Below, piece after piece: positions 39,996 through 49,516 of a stretch of DNA of 64,000 bases. The DNA lies in the NCBI GenBank assembly GCA_034008185.1, contig CM067084.1, positions 40,127,099-40,191,098 on the forward strand. The letters run 5' to 3'. The stretch is from Gorsachius magnificus. Taxonomy: Eukaryota > Chordata > Aves > Pelecaniformes > Ardeidae. The notes below the pieces were generated by a model that did not search any database, was not told the origin of the DNA, and saw nothing but the letters and a program-made list of their open reading frames with translations. The number at the start of each line of letters is the position of its first letter. Position 1 is the first letter of the stretch. The position numbers were made by a program, and so were the translations under genes.

Positions 39996-42900
39996 TTAGC
40001 AGTGTCCCTGCTCACTGCAGGGGGGTTGGACTAGATGACCTCTAGGGGTCTCTTGCAACCCAAAACATTCTAAGATTCTATGATAAGCTAGAAACTGTTC
40101 ACCAGATTAAAATTTTGGCTCAGATAAAAAAAAAAGAAAAAAAAGGTGTCTTTGTAGGAGAACACTGAATTTCAAAAAGAACAGACTGAGAAACTGTTAA
40201 AATATTTCATGCTTATTTGCTATTAAGACTAAACTATATTTAAAGTGACATGTGATGCACTTTCATTGCAAAGTACTGAAAATTATATGGAAAGTGATGG
40301 ATATATATTTCTGGTTTTAAAACATCAATAGTTTGCTATAAAAACGAGATCATCAGTGCATATACCAAATATGGTAAAGTTAAATCTACATGACTGTCTT
40401 CAGTCTTCAACTAATGATGAAATCTTCATTAAACTCCATTATGACTTCCCAGGGCTTGCAAATGAGTGAATCAAATTATTTTATTGAATATGACTCTCTA
40501 AGTGGTTTCAGTTCACAGTACAGAAATGTATTCACAAATTTTAGATATGTGCTTGCATGTATTTGCATATCCTTAGTTATCCAAATTATTACAGAACTAG
40601 GTAGATAACATATAAAGAGCTAAAAGGCAAAGACTCGACTGAAATGTGTTTGAAATTGTTTCAAAATCTATTTCTGCTGTAAAATGGTATCTACAATATT
40701 TCTGCTGTAAACAGACATCTAATATATTCTGATTCTATAAAAGCCAAAAATAATTCAGTGGAATCGTCTACAAGAAATGTTATAAATATATCTACAAACC
40801 AACCATACCTTAAGGGTGTTCATCCTTCATGGAAATGTCATTTCATACTTTTTCCATTACAGGAAAATACTCCACTGTTCCTCCAATGTATTTCTATTGA
40901 GCAAAGGAAAACATCCTTTGCGCTTTAAAAACTTATACCAGTGTCTTTGTGTATACCATTTTATTCGATAGCTACACCCTCCAAGCTCTGCTACCATCTG
41001 TAGTCTAAAAATAAAGTGTACCAGAAGTATCCTATGTATTTTTATCTGATGTAAAAGTGGTATACGAAGAACACATTTTAGCAAGTATTGTTTGGTTTTT
41101 TTAACTTAAGAAAACACTGATAAAACATACATTAAAGCTACTAAAATACTCAACTTTGAATAGTCCAAAACACAAACCATCCTAATTCCTTTTTCCTAAA
41201 ACTACTGCCACTTGTCTTTTAACAGTATCTAAATAAGATTCACACAACATTCAGATTCATTCCAACAATAATACCTGCATCACATTATTTTTTTATTAAG
41301 AATTTACATTGTGATATATATATATATGAAAGAAATACATAAACATTTGTGTGTGTGCGTATCATATACAGCCAAAGCATTTATTTAAATACATTCTATC
41401 TTGTATGTATACAAGCAGAAGAGTTCAATGTGAACAAGTACTCTTTGGACAAATGTCAGATGTTGCTTTAAGGAATGCCACTGGTGGATTGCAACACAAG
41501 TCACAGTATTTTTCCATCTATATTTTGCAGCCCAGAAATGGGCTTCTGGAATGCTTGGACACGTATTTCCACATAACCACTCTTATAAATACCAACAGAA
41601 TTACACAGATCTGTCTACCTGAGCAATTTTGACATACATAATCATATGAACATAAGAATGCTTTTCAAAATACACCAAAGTATAGAAGAGTGAATTAAGA
41701 CACTATTAAGATTCTCATTTTATTATCACATGCACAACTATTGATTCCTTGAACCACAGACTTTTCAAAATTTGCAACAAAATATTAGCTTTAAGATTTG
41801 GGTCCAGACTAAGGATGCATTTTGAAAAAAATATGTTAAACATATACAGTCAATCTATGGAAATCCTAGAAAAGGCTTTAAGAATCACAGAAATCTTTGG
41901 AAAATAGTAACTATGTGTAGACCTCAAAGATATGCCTACGTGACAAGCACTGGTTCTTCAAAAATACTACCTGCAAATTAATATGGGTGTTGGCTAAAAA
42001 TAATTTGGAAAAGGTTCCCATGTATTGCTGATTTTGAACAGAATATGGATACACAAAATAATAAATGCAAGTAATGAGAACCCATTTGTCTGACTACTAG
42101 TGATATCAACAAGGAGTTACATGTGTAACAGGTACCTACACAACAGCCTATAAACCAAAAGGGTATAACAAAGATCGAATATTTTTTAAATGAAAACTAA
42201 CAATTCGAAAACAGACATGAAGCTAAATATTCCACCACCACCACTACATATAGTCAGCTCAGGTTTATGCAGTTTAAAGGTCTTCATATTTTCTTCATAT
42301 ATAGATTTTTAAACTTCCAAAGATCTACTTGTAATTTCACCATGTAAAATTGCTATAATTTAAATCACCAAAGAAAAAAAGTATTTCTGTAAAAGCACTA
42401 GTAATTCCTATAATCCATTGTTTTCACAGAAAATAGAAAAAAAAAAAAATCCTGTCCAGTAGAGCTAGACTTCAGATGTTTTAATGCCAAATAGATTCCT
42501 TGCGTATTCCATACTTTCACAGATTTATAGGTAAGTTTCTGAAAAGCCAGATATTCATAAAACAAATAAAATGAAAAGTAATAAAACACTGACAGAGCTA
42601 AATTAAGGATGTTATTTATTTCTGTCTTCACAGAACTTGTCTGTATCTTCAGCAGTATTATTACAAACTTTAACACAACAGACATGAAAAGTTGTTACTG
42701 CTCCTGATAAACATCATCTTTAGTGAGCAATTTTGGTTTCTTAATGCAAGCTTATAGCTACATTTTAAAAATTTGTCTTCACTTAGGAGTTCACGTTTTC
42801 ATTTGGGAGAAACTTTTTTATGGAATGGTCTCACTTGAGAGAATAACTGCTGTACAAACCAGATTGGCAGTGAAGGGGAAACCCTAAAAAAGATTCTCTA

Positions 42901-45227
42901 ACACTGACTGCTTGGCTTGCAACAAGCCCCAAGAGATGACAGTACTCCAGCCATTTTTGATGTTCCCATTTGTTGTTTTGAATAGTTCAATTTGGTAAAA
43001 GAAAAAAAAAAAAAGGACCAAAAAGCCTGTAGGTCTACATGTACGGTTACTGAGGTGAAAGAACTAATTAATAGTTAAGCCTTATTTAGTTTAAACTTAG
43101 TAGTGAAGTAGTGCACAACCGGAGTGGAGTAACACTGGTGCAGCACTTATGGCACAGCTCTGGAATGACACAGAGACTACCAGAATGTACATCTAAAACT
43201 TATTTTTCATAGACTACCAACTCTCACTTTTTCCTTTGTCACTAAATAATATGAGGAAAACAAAGATGTACTAAGATTGTCACTGCTGGATGTCTTTTAT
43301 TGGCAAACGTAGGGAAACATAAAAGACCTGATTTTTTTCATTAAATCATAAACATTATATTCACTCCTAAGCAACTGGCATTTGCAAGGTTGCCACACTT
43401 TTGAAGTATGAAAAAAATATCACCCATGATCACTTTTCCCATCTGACGAGAGAGACTGGAATGTATGAACAAGTACATGGTACTTCCATAGTTATATTTT
43501 ATTCTCAGGAATATTTTGCTGTGGTTGAAAAAAATAATTTCCCATTATACCCAAGAGTAAAAAGCAGACAACTCTGACAACATGGAGACCATAATGACTG
43601 GGAAACCTTCTTCTGTCTTTTAGTATATCTCCTATATCTAGTCAGCAATGTTATTTATAGACTTACAAAAAAGTAACGGCATGAAAGTTTCTGATTAATA
43701 AAGACTATCTGTATGTTAATCAGAGTCTAGAAAACTTCTAATTCTTGAGAAACTAGAAATCTTTTGACATACAGCTCAATTCAGTATCATTCAGCTAAAT
43801 TCAATACAAGGACTAGAGCAGTTATTGCAGGAAAACTGAAAAGCAGGGCACTGGCAGGTAAAAATACCTGATATTCTTAAATGATAGATTGACAAATTAA
43901 GACACCAGCAACATTTTTTAAAAATAAAACTTCAATGGACCCTTTATTATTAAAAAACATTCCCAAATAGCATTATTTGGTTTTCATTATAAATTACACA
44001 GTAAAATGTAGATAAAACTACTCAGTAAATGATTTTTAATATTAATTTTCAGTTATTGTCAGGTTCTAAAATATTCAGGCTGCCATGGATCAAAATTAAC
44101 ATTTAGAAATTTCCACCAAAACAGAAGAAAATTGCCACAATTCACCGTGTAGCAGTAACACAAATGTGACTTCCTCCCCCACCCCATCCTCTCTCCCACA
44201 AACTGGCAAAACAAGCCCAGTGCATTCATTTAAGAAATGAAGGGATTTCCCATCACAGGCTTACTACAGTAATCCTAAACTAAAATGACAACGGCATAGA
44301 ACACAAGTCCATCTCTAAGAGATGTGGTTGTAATAAAATACAATTCATTATAAATCTCCCTTATAAGTCAGTATCCATTATGGAGAAAGTTCTTTAAATC
44401 AAGTAAACATTATTTTTGCAACATATTTATATCTCAGTCTCTTGCGTACAAGCCCCTACACTGTTTCTTCATTGCATTCGTTCTATTGGTATTATCAGAA
44501 AAGAACAAAGTCTCTGAAGTGCTCCTTGGAGCAATTAAAAAAAAAAAACACAACACCAAAACACATCAAGATTCTCAGTAGTTTCATAATGGTAGTCATA
44601 CACTATGAAACAACATACATGAAGTGGCCTATATTGGCAGTAAATATTAAGTTCCAATGCCTGGGGAGGGAACATTTAATGTGAAAATTTGCTGCATTTG
44701 CTCAAATTCTTCTAAGGCTGAAATTGTTGTTGCCTCAAGACAGATCACTTGAACATGACAGAGACTTCCAAAACTGTTTTTCTAGATCTTCTTTTATCAG
44801 CCAGATATAAAGAGAATTTCAACATCTTAATGATTTTTTTTTTTTAACTGCAACAGACAAGTATCAGATTACCAAGCTGTTTTTCTTCAAATGTCCTATG
44901 AAAATGCAACAGTGTTTAACTTAAATATATAAATAGAACAAAACAAAACCTCCCAAGGCCCATAAAATTGTTTATATGAGGGAAGCTTTAAGCTACTTTG
45001 GAGTTTCCTAATGCTCCCGTCTCTGTCTCTAATCAATAAAAGTTTGCAAAAATCACAGATATCAAATGTTGATTAGGCTGAATTTCTGGCCCTCTTTAAA
45101 TCAATCATTTGAAGAGGGAAGAAATGACACAAATTCACAGAATTCTGTAGGCATTCTAGAACAGGAGCACTATTATAAAGACTTAAATTTTAATCCACAT
45201 AAATAACTTTAGTTAGCAGAATCTTAC

Positions 45228-45273
45228 CTTGATCAAATGGTTTACCCGGACTCCATGTACGAAAATAATCATC
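45228..45273 (-). CDS. SPOCK3: SPOCK3 (testican-3) internal exon, 46 nt
   Basis: On the minus strand a CTCCCTCCCCAG acceptor precedes GATGATTATTTTCG at 45273, and GATCAAG is followed by the strong donor GTAAGATT at 45227. The 46 nt encode DDYFRTWSPGKPFDQ plus one G, which joins the next exon's CT to give Ala. The peptide corresponds to the segment just before the first cysteine in testican-3; the TWSPGKPFDQ wording distinguishes it from SPOCK1. It enters in phase 0 and leaves in phase 1, so skipping it would shift the frame. Upstream exons (signal peptide and N-terminal region) were not found before 64000 and presumably lie to the right. Confidence 0.93.
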
Positions 45274-46786
45274 CTGGGGAGGGAGAAATAACCTACATTT
45301 AGTAAAACGTAAGGAATCAATGTATACATGAAAACCGCACAGAATCATGAAAGACAGAAGATGTATACCAACCTCTACTTCCTAGAAAAGGCAAGCAGTA
45401 AAAAACAAATAAGAAAAAGATTACAGTCATCATAATGGGACAAATTACTCATATACTAAAATAAATCAATTAATGTTACTTACTAGCATTTAAAATAGAA
45501 AAAGTATTTCTCACAATACTTACATAGGTAATGTTTTTAACATTGCTTTTAAAAATGTTACAGTAGTTTGCTTGTACTTTAAGTCCTAAGATATTGAAAA
45601 ACTGAATTATATTTTCCATTAATGATTTTTCAAAACTAAAGTTCCAAAGTCAGCATCAATAAAATAGTTACATTTTAAAGAATGATACATCATGAGATTT
45701 AGAAAAATGAATATTCTGCTATGTAGTTTTCAACTGCATCAGTAAGACCTGTCATTAAATAAGTCTAATTAGGTCTGTTTTCTGCAAATCATCTTCCTAA
45801 ACATAAAATAACCTCCTAATGATATCATCAGCTGTATCAGGCTACAATTTCAAGAAGGAAAAACTTGAATTAAATAAATCGCTATTGAGATTTTAAGGAA
45901 TTTGATAATAAATTACAAATTCATAACTGAGATGTAAATAAATTGATCTGCACACCTCAGATAATAGATGGAGTAGAAAAATTATAGAATTATTTCTTAT
46001 TATGCCTTAACTTAATTCGCTATTCTCTAGAACTAAACATTAAAAAGACTGTACCCAACATTTTAATGTCTACATAAATGAAGGTTCAAAAACTGCAGTG
46101 GGTGCGTTGTCCCATCCAGCAGTTCTATTCCACTGCTAAAACATCACCAAGACCACCATATAGAAACCTGAATTTACAAAAAATTGAACTACTGGGAAAA
46201 TATGAGTCTTGTACAGTTGTCAAAGCCTAATAATCACAACTTTAAAATTATCGAGGACCAAGCACATCTTTACAGGAACAAAACACTCTTTGGGTTTTAA
46301 TAGTTCAACAGTTTAACTTCACAGGGGGGAAAAAATAAAAGTGGTTGCTGCCTAAACTGTATTTCACTGATGTTTTATTATTAAAAATGTTATGGGGACT
46401 CATGCTTTGAAAGAGGAAGAAAGAAAAAGAGCAGAATCTGGAAGTGCAGAATAGAACCATAATTCTATACCAATACGTATGCATTCCTTTACTCTGATGC
46501 TGCACAACAGATTAACCATCTGTGAGTGTGTATGTTATTTGCCTTTTTAATTACTATTTTTTGAAAGTCATATCACTTTTTTCTCTTCAAAAAATCACAC
46601 AAGAGATAAACAAATTACAACTACGACAAGTGTTTTCCAGTTAGATCCCTCATAATATTAACTATTTAGAAGTTATTCCTACAATGGTGTTCTGAACAGG
46701 TTTGAGCCAGCTTTAATTCAATACTGTTCCATGAATTATACCACATTGGCAAAACTTTCAGTTCTTGAAAAAACATGAAAATGGTA

Positions 46787-46792
46787 GATCCT
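46787..46792. repeat. Target-site duplication GATCCT (left)
   Basis: GATCCT immediately precedes the TGTGGCAATG end of the left LTR and recurs at 49511-49516 directly after the right LTR. A 6-bp duplication is typical of alpha- and betaretrovirus-like integrases. Confidence 0.92.
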
Positions 46793-47002
46793 TGTGGCAA
46801 TGAAAGCATGTAGCAGCAAAGGCAGGTGTGGCAGTGCAGGCATGTTGCAGAGAAGGCAGGGACCCCAAGTTCCTGCACCAGCACCATCAGAGTGATCCCA
46901 TTGCAGGTCTTCACACCTGCAGATCCTACAGCTCAGCCACCACACCTGCAGATCTTATACTTATCTGCCACACCTGAAAATCCTATACTCACTTCCACAA
47001 CA
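46793..47002 (-). repeat. 3' LTR of composite provirus (promoter segment replaced)
   Basis: 210 bp bounded TG...CA. It matches the right LTR except for about four substitutions and one block: here 13 nt (46905-46917) stand where the right copy has 45 nt (49381-49425) containing CCAAT- and TATA-like boxes. As the two LTRs are made from one template during reverse transcription, the block change must postdate integration or come from conversion with another copy. Confidence 0.92.
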
Positions 47003-47016
47003 ACTCCCCCTTCTTT
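47003..47016 (-). other. Polypurine tract (plus-strand primer), functional position
   Basis: On the minus strand AAAGAAGGGGGAGT abuts the TGTTGTGG start of the 3' LTR, exactly where a retroviral polypurine tract lies. An AATAAA overlaps its start. Confidence 0.88.
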
Positions 47017-47651
47017 ATTAAGAACAAAGAAGCAGAAAATAGCTTATAATTATAACTGGCAGTAAAGTAATATGGCTTCCCAACTGCTGTATGATCAACA
47101 GAAAAAGCGGGATAAATACAAAAAAATTTATTTTTACATTTGTTGTTTTACACAAGCACCCCATGGTTTAGGAACCGCTATATAAACAGTTAAAGAATAC
47201 ATTTTGATAACATCATAATTCTGTGATTACTTTCTTTACAAAATCTGAACTTTAAAAATCTGAGTACAAAACAATTCACATCAAAAAACCCTGCAATTTC
47301 AATTACTGAATTAGTTAAGACTATTTTCTTGTTCTTGCACTTGTTCTTGTGCTTGACCTTGTCTTCCTGTCCGTCCCCCCAGCAGTCCAAGTAGCCTCCC
47401 TTACATCATCTTCTTTGCCAAGTTCTTTAGTTTTCCTTTTTGTGGCAATCTATTTTCATCATTCTCTGACTTTAATTTTTTGAATGCTACATCATCTGTT
47501 GGCAACAGACAATTTTCTTCTGCAAGAAGTGGAAATTGCCAGTTGTATAAGATTAACCTCGTTAACCTTTTCCAGAGCAACTATTTTTTTCAGAACCAGT
47601 GGATGTCAAACACACACTTTTTGAGTTTCCAAAGTGCTACCGTTTTCTGGA
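47017..47651 (-). pseudogene. Unrecognised cDNA-like segment between two polypurine tracts
   Basis: Read on the minus strand, this ~635-nt stretch has a stop-to-stop frame from 47580 to a TAA at 47401, ending in a lysine-rich KLKNLAKKMM. About 270 nt later comes an AATAAA (plus-strand 47127-47132) with a T-rich downstream run, like a 3' UTR with poly(A) signal. It therefore resembles the 3' end of a host mRNA. Other frames over 47580-47660 also contain coding-like sequence broken by stops, so indels are likely. I do not recognise the protein. The duplicated polypurine tracts on either side suggest it entered the element as a unit. It could alternatively be unrelated viral 3' sequence. Confidence 0.5.
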
Positions 47652-47695
47652 CTTGTTCCTACAACAGCTCCCCCTTCTTTACTAAGAACAAAGAC
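47652..47695 (-). repeat. Second polypurine tract plus first bases of an LTR
   Basis: On the minus strand TTTGTTCTTAGTAAAGAAG, then GGGGAGCTGTTGTAGGAAC, parallels the true tract and LTR start at 47030-46991 (TTTGTTCTTAATAAAGAAGG, then GGGAGTTGTTGTGGAAG). Similarity stops a few bases into the LTR. It is an internal duplicate of the viral 3' boundary. Confidence 0.85.
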
Positions 47696-47998
47696 AGAAG
47701 TTCTTGATTTGCTTGTGAAAAATAATACACTTACTGAAGTCAAATGCAATTTCCCTGTAAATGCAGTGAAGGGAGACATTGAGTCTATTTAAATCTAATT
47801 CCCTTTCATTTGTGTTTTTTGAACTTTGCTTCTTGTTCCCTTTTCAAAGGAGCATTTTGCTTATAGGCCTGAATGAAGCAGCTTAGCAAAACTGTAATAC
47901 TGACAAACAGCATCTTACACCATTAGCTAAACATTACGATGAAAACAGTAAACATTTACAATATGAAACACTGAGATGTCATCAGCTGAAGTGAAGAT

Positions 47999-48469
47999 CT
48001 ATGTAAATCCCATTTCTTCAAGTACACCACGTGGGGCCTCTGCTTCCTCCTGTAAGATTTGCCTGTTCAATGGCTTTGAGAACATTTTTCTTGGAAGTCT
48101 CCTGAACTTCCCTCCTAGAAGGAACTCATCCAGAATGAAATAGGCTTTTTCAAAATTGAGGATGATATCAAGTTCACACACACTGCCAAAATACTTGTCA
48201 AGAAGTTCTACATAGCAAAGAATTATTTCCAGAGATATTAGTTCATTGTCCTGATCTTCAATAGCACAGCAAAAATGGAGACTTGCATATCTTTTGTAGA
48301 CAATCTTTAGGTCTCTCCATTCCAGAAAGCTGCACATTTTTGGTTTGCGGGCTAATACTGTTTGAACAAGTTCTCTTGTGATTTTCTTCTTTTCTTTGTC
48401 AGATAATGGGACATAGCACTTCTGGAGTCTCAGTTTCCCCTGGCAACTAAAGAGCAACATAAACTGCAT
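47999..48469 (-). pseudogene. AP1S2: AP1S2 retrocopy (AP-1 adaptor sigma subunit), open frame, inside provirus
   Basis: An uninterrupted ATG-to-TAG frame of 156 codons, one shorter than the 157-residue AP-1 sigma-1B. AP-1 sigma belongs to the clathrin adaptor of trans-Golgi and endosome membranes. The start MQFMLLFS and the segments [40 protein letters not shown] and [12 protein letters not shown] identify AP1S2 rather than AP1S1 or AP1S3. The gene normally has several exons; here it is intronless, so it is a cDNA copy. Changes at conserved places include Cys9, Cys18 (normally Trp), His65, Leu84-Cys85 and Leu104. Residues ~121-138 are read out of frame between a 1-nt and a 2-nt deletion, after which the normal C-terminus (LQEEAE..., LEEMG) resumes. 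Probably non-functional as an adaptor subunit, though the frame stays open. Confidence 0.93.
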
Positions 48470-48565
48470 TGTGCCTTGGGCAGGTGTGGTCGTGGGAATA
48501 AAGAGGATGAGGCAGCAGCACTGCTACCCAGCCACCTGCTGCTGCTGCTGAGGTCACAAGTTATG
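48470..48565 (-). other. AP1S2-type 5' UTR and HSPE1/AP1S2 junction
   Basis: Upstream of the AP1S2 ATG lies a GC-rich stretch with a (CAG)n run, as expected of a housekeeping 5' UTR. It meets HSPE1 3'UTR sequence somewhere around 48550-48585, with no poly(A) tract between them. Absence of A-tail at the junction argues for template switching within mRNAs rather than LINE-style retroposition. Confidence 0.55.
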
Positions 48566-48584
48566 TCAGAGGCTTAATGCCTGC

Positions 48585-48945
48585 TTATTATAAAATAAAG
48601 GACATTATTTACATGATGAAAGAAAAATTTCAGCATTTTAGTGGAATGGATGACTGATACTGCAACAAGTTTAGTCCACGTATTTCCCAAGAACGTCACC
48701 ATCTCTAAACAAGTAGTAGTCCTTATCTTCTAGTACAATCTTAGTACCACCATATTCTGGTAACAAAACTTTTTCACCAACTTTCACACTCACTGACTGA
48801 ATATCACCATTCTTTCCTCTGGCTCCCGATCCAACTGCTACTACTGTTGCTTGTACCACTTTCCCTTGAGCTTTTTCTGGAATCATAACACCTCCTTTGA
48901 TTACTGTCTCAGCCACACATCATTCAACCAGAGCGGAACTGACGG
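48585..48945 (-). pseudogene. HSPE1: HSPE1 (Hsp10 chaperonin) retrocopy, N-terminus lost
   Basis: The frame 48916-48671 encodes AETVIKGGVMIPEKAQGKVV through VLGKYVD, the last ~80 of 102 residues of mitochondrial Hsp10, the co-chaperonin of Hsp60. It includes the mobile loop (residues after KGG), the roof-loop region and the LPEYGG / DYYLFRDGD / LGKYVD signatures. It is intronless although HSPE1 normally has several exons. The 3' UTR (ATTCCACTAAAATGCTGAAA, CATCATGTAAATAAT, TTTTATAATAAG) also resembles HSPE1. Upstream, GTTGAA is followed by a TGA at 48922-48920 where the protein has Arg (CGA to TGA, CpG decay); further 5' the match fades by ~48945, so the start is missing. The GTG at 48916 is not a real start. 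Confidence 0.93.
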
Positions 48946-49046
48946 GAGGGGAAGGGAGATGCCACCGGCTTGAGCCCCGCAGATAAAGAAAAGTCCTTTT
49001 GGATCTGTCAGGGCATTAGCTGACTTGACGATATTTGGGAAAAACA
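48923..49046 (-). pseudogene. Possible env-like remnant in provirus leader
   Basis: One minus-strand frame is open through this interval and contains a short FFICG-type motif within a Leu/Pro-rich context, loosely like surface-glycoprotein segments of retroviral env. It overlaps the 5' edge of the HSPE1 match in a different frame. Too short to assign with confidence; it may be non-coding leader. Confidence 0.25.
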
Positions 49047-49140
49047 AGCAAGCGTCCATTCAAATTATAGATACTTCTGCAAAGGTCTCTCCATAAGTCC
49101 AGGTCATCTGCAGACATATAACCGCCCAGTGTTCCCCACA

Positions 49141-49152
49141 GCTCACCTCATC
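49141..49152 (-). promoter_or_regulatory. Candidate splice donor in provirus leader
   Basis: On the minus strand GGAGATGAG is followed by GTGAGC (GT at 49146-49145), a good match to a 5' splice site, about 100 nt after the primer site. Retroviruses often have a major donor in this position. Use is not shown. Confidence 0.4.
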
Positions 49153-49248
49153 TCCAGAGACTATTGAAGCCAGCTTCTGCTTCCTTTCAGCAGCATTAAA
49201 TTCTGTGGGGCTTGCCACCGGACAAACCTTCGGAGGCTGTGTTTTCAC

Positions 49249-49266
49249 TCCTCACACAGGGCACCA
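49249..49266 (-). other. Primer-binding site, elongator tRNA-Met type
   Basis: Minus strand TGGTGCCCTGTGTGAGGA, two bases (AA) inside the 5' LTR. It is complementary to the 3' 18 nt of vertebrate elongator tRNA-Met (ending ...CCTCACACGGGGCACCA) with one mismatch, a C-to-T at a CpG. The match fixes the element's orientation as minus. Confidence 0.88.
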
Positions 49267-49268
49267 TT

Positions 49269-49510
49269 TGTGGCAATGAAAGCATGTAGCAGCAAAGGCA
49301 GGTGTGCCAGTGCAGGCATGTTGCAGAGAAGGCAGGAACCCCAAGTTCCTGCACCAGCACCATCAAAGGGATCCCATTGCTATTTATCCCTTTTCTCATT
49401 GGTCCCAAAACAAAGTCTCCACAGCTGCAGATCCTACAGCTCAGCCACCACACCTGCAGATCTTATACTTATCTGCCACACCTGAAAATCCTATACTCAC
49501 TTCCACAACA
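49269..49510 (-). repeat. 5' LTR of composite provirus with promoter-like boxes
   Basis: 242 bp, TG...CA. On the minus strand the U3-like part has GACCAATGAG (CCAAT box) and GGGATAAATAGC (TATA-like), with about 110 nt left for R-U5. No AATAAA follows the TATA-like box inside the LTR; the nearest is at the polypurine tract. The Leu/Cys-rich open frames over both LTRs are by-products. Confidence 0.92.
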
Positions 49511-49516
49511 GATCCT
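49511..49516. repeat. Target-site duplication GATCCT (right)
   Basis: Directly follows the ACAACA end of the right LTR; identical to 46787-46792. Confidence 0.92.

Larger units (their letters stand above)
36793..40084 (+). mobile_element. CR1 LINE copy C, nearly complete 3.3 kb
   Basis: Plus-strand CR1, antisense to SPOCK3, with in order: the last ~55 codons of ORF1 (to 36961), all of ORF2 (endonuclease, RT, C-terminal domain; 36964-39995), a short 3' UTR with the CTGCAGGGGGGTTGGACTAGATGACC phrase, and a tail of ATTCTAAG/ATTCTATGAT units at about 40069-40084. The 5' end near 36793 is a truncation inside ORF1, so the element has lost its promoter. It is GC-richer than its surroundings. The lesions visible in ORF2 are one frameshift and two nonsense changes, so it is a relatively young copy. 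Confidence 0.95.
24511..45227 (-). other. SPOCK3: SPOCK3 intron, 20.7 kb, between the 46-nt and 115-nt exons
   Basis: The intron starts with GTAAGATT at 45227 (minus) and ends with TTTTTAG at 24511. It is AT-rich, with many short A- and T-runs and no recognisable gene. The one substantial insertion is the plus-strand CR1 at 36793-40084, antisense to the gene. Simple repeats and one hairpin are listed separately. Apart from these I see nothing in 24511-36790 and 40090-45227; open frames there are under 125 codons and resemble nothing known. Confidence 0.9.
46793..49510 (-). mobile_element. Composite endogenous provirus carrying host HSPE1 and AP1S2 cDNA
   Basis: A 2,718-bp element with two LTRs in direct orientation, a 6-bp target duplication, and on the minus strand the order: 5' LTR (49510-49269), AA spacer, tRNA-Met primer site, ~300-nt leader, HSPE1 fragment with 3'UTR, AP1S2 coding frame, a first polypurine tract, an unrecognised cDNA-like segment, a second polypurine tract (47016-47003), and the 3' LTR (47002-46793). 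No gag, protease, RT or integrase is visible, so it must have been mobilised in trans. It lies in an intron of SPOCK3, in the same orientation. The LTRs differ at about 4 of ~197 aligned bases by eye, so insertion looks fairly recent. Structure is read directly; capture by retroviral template switching is inference. Confidence 0.92.
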
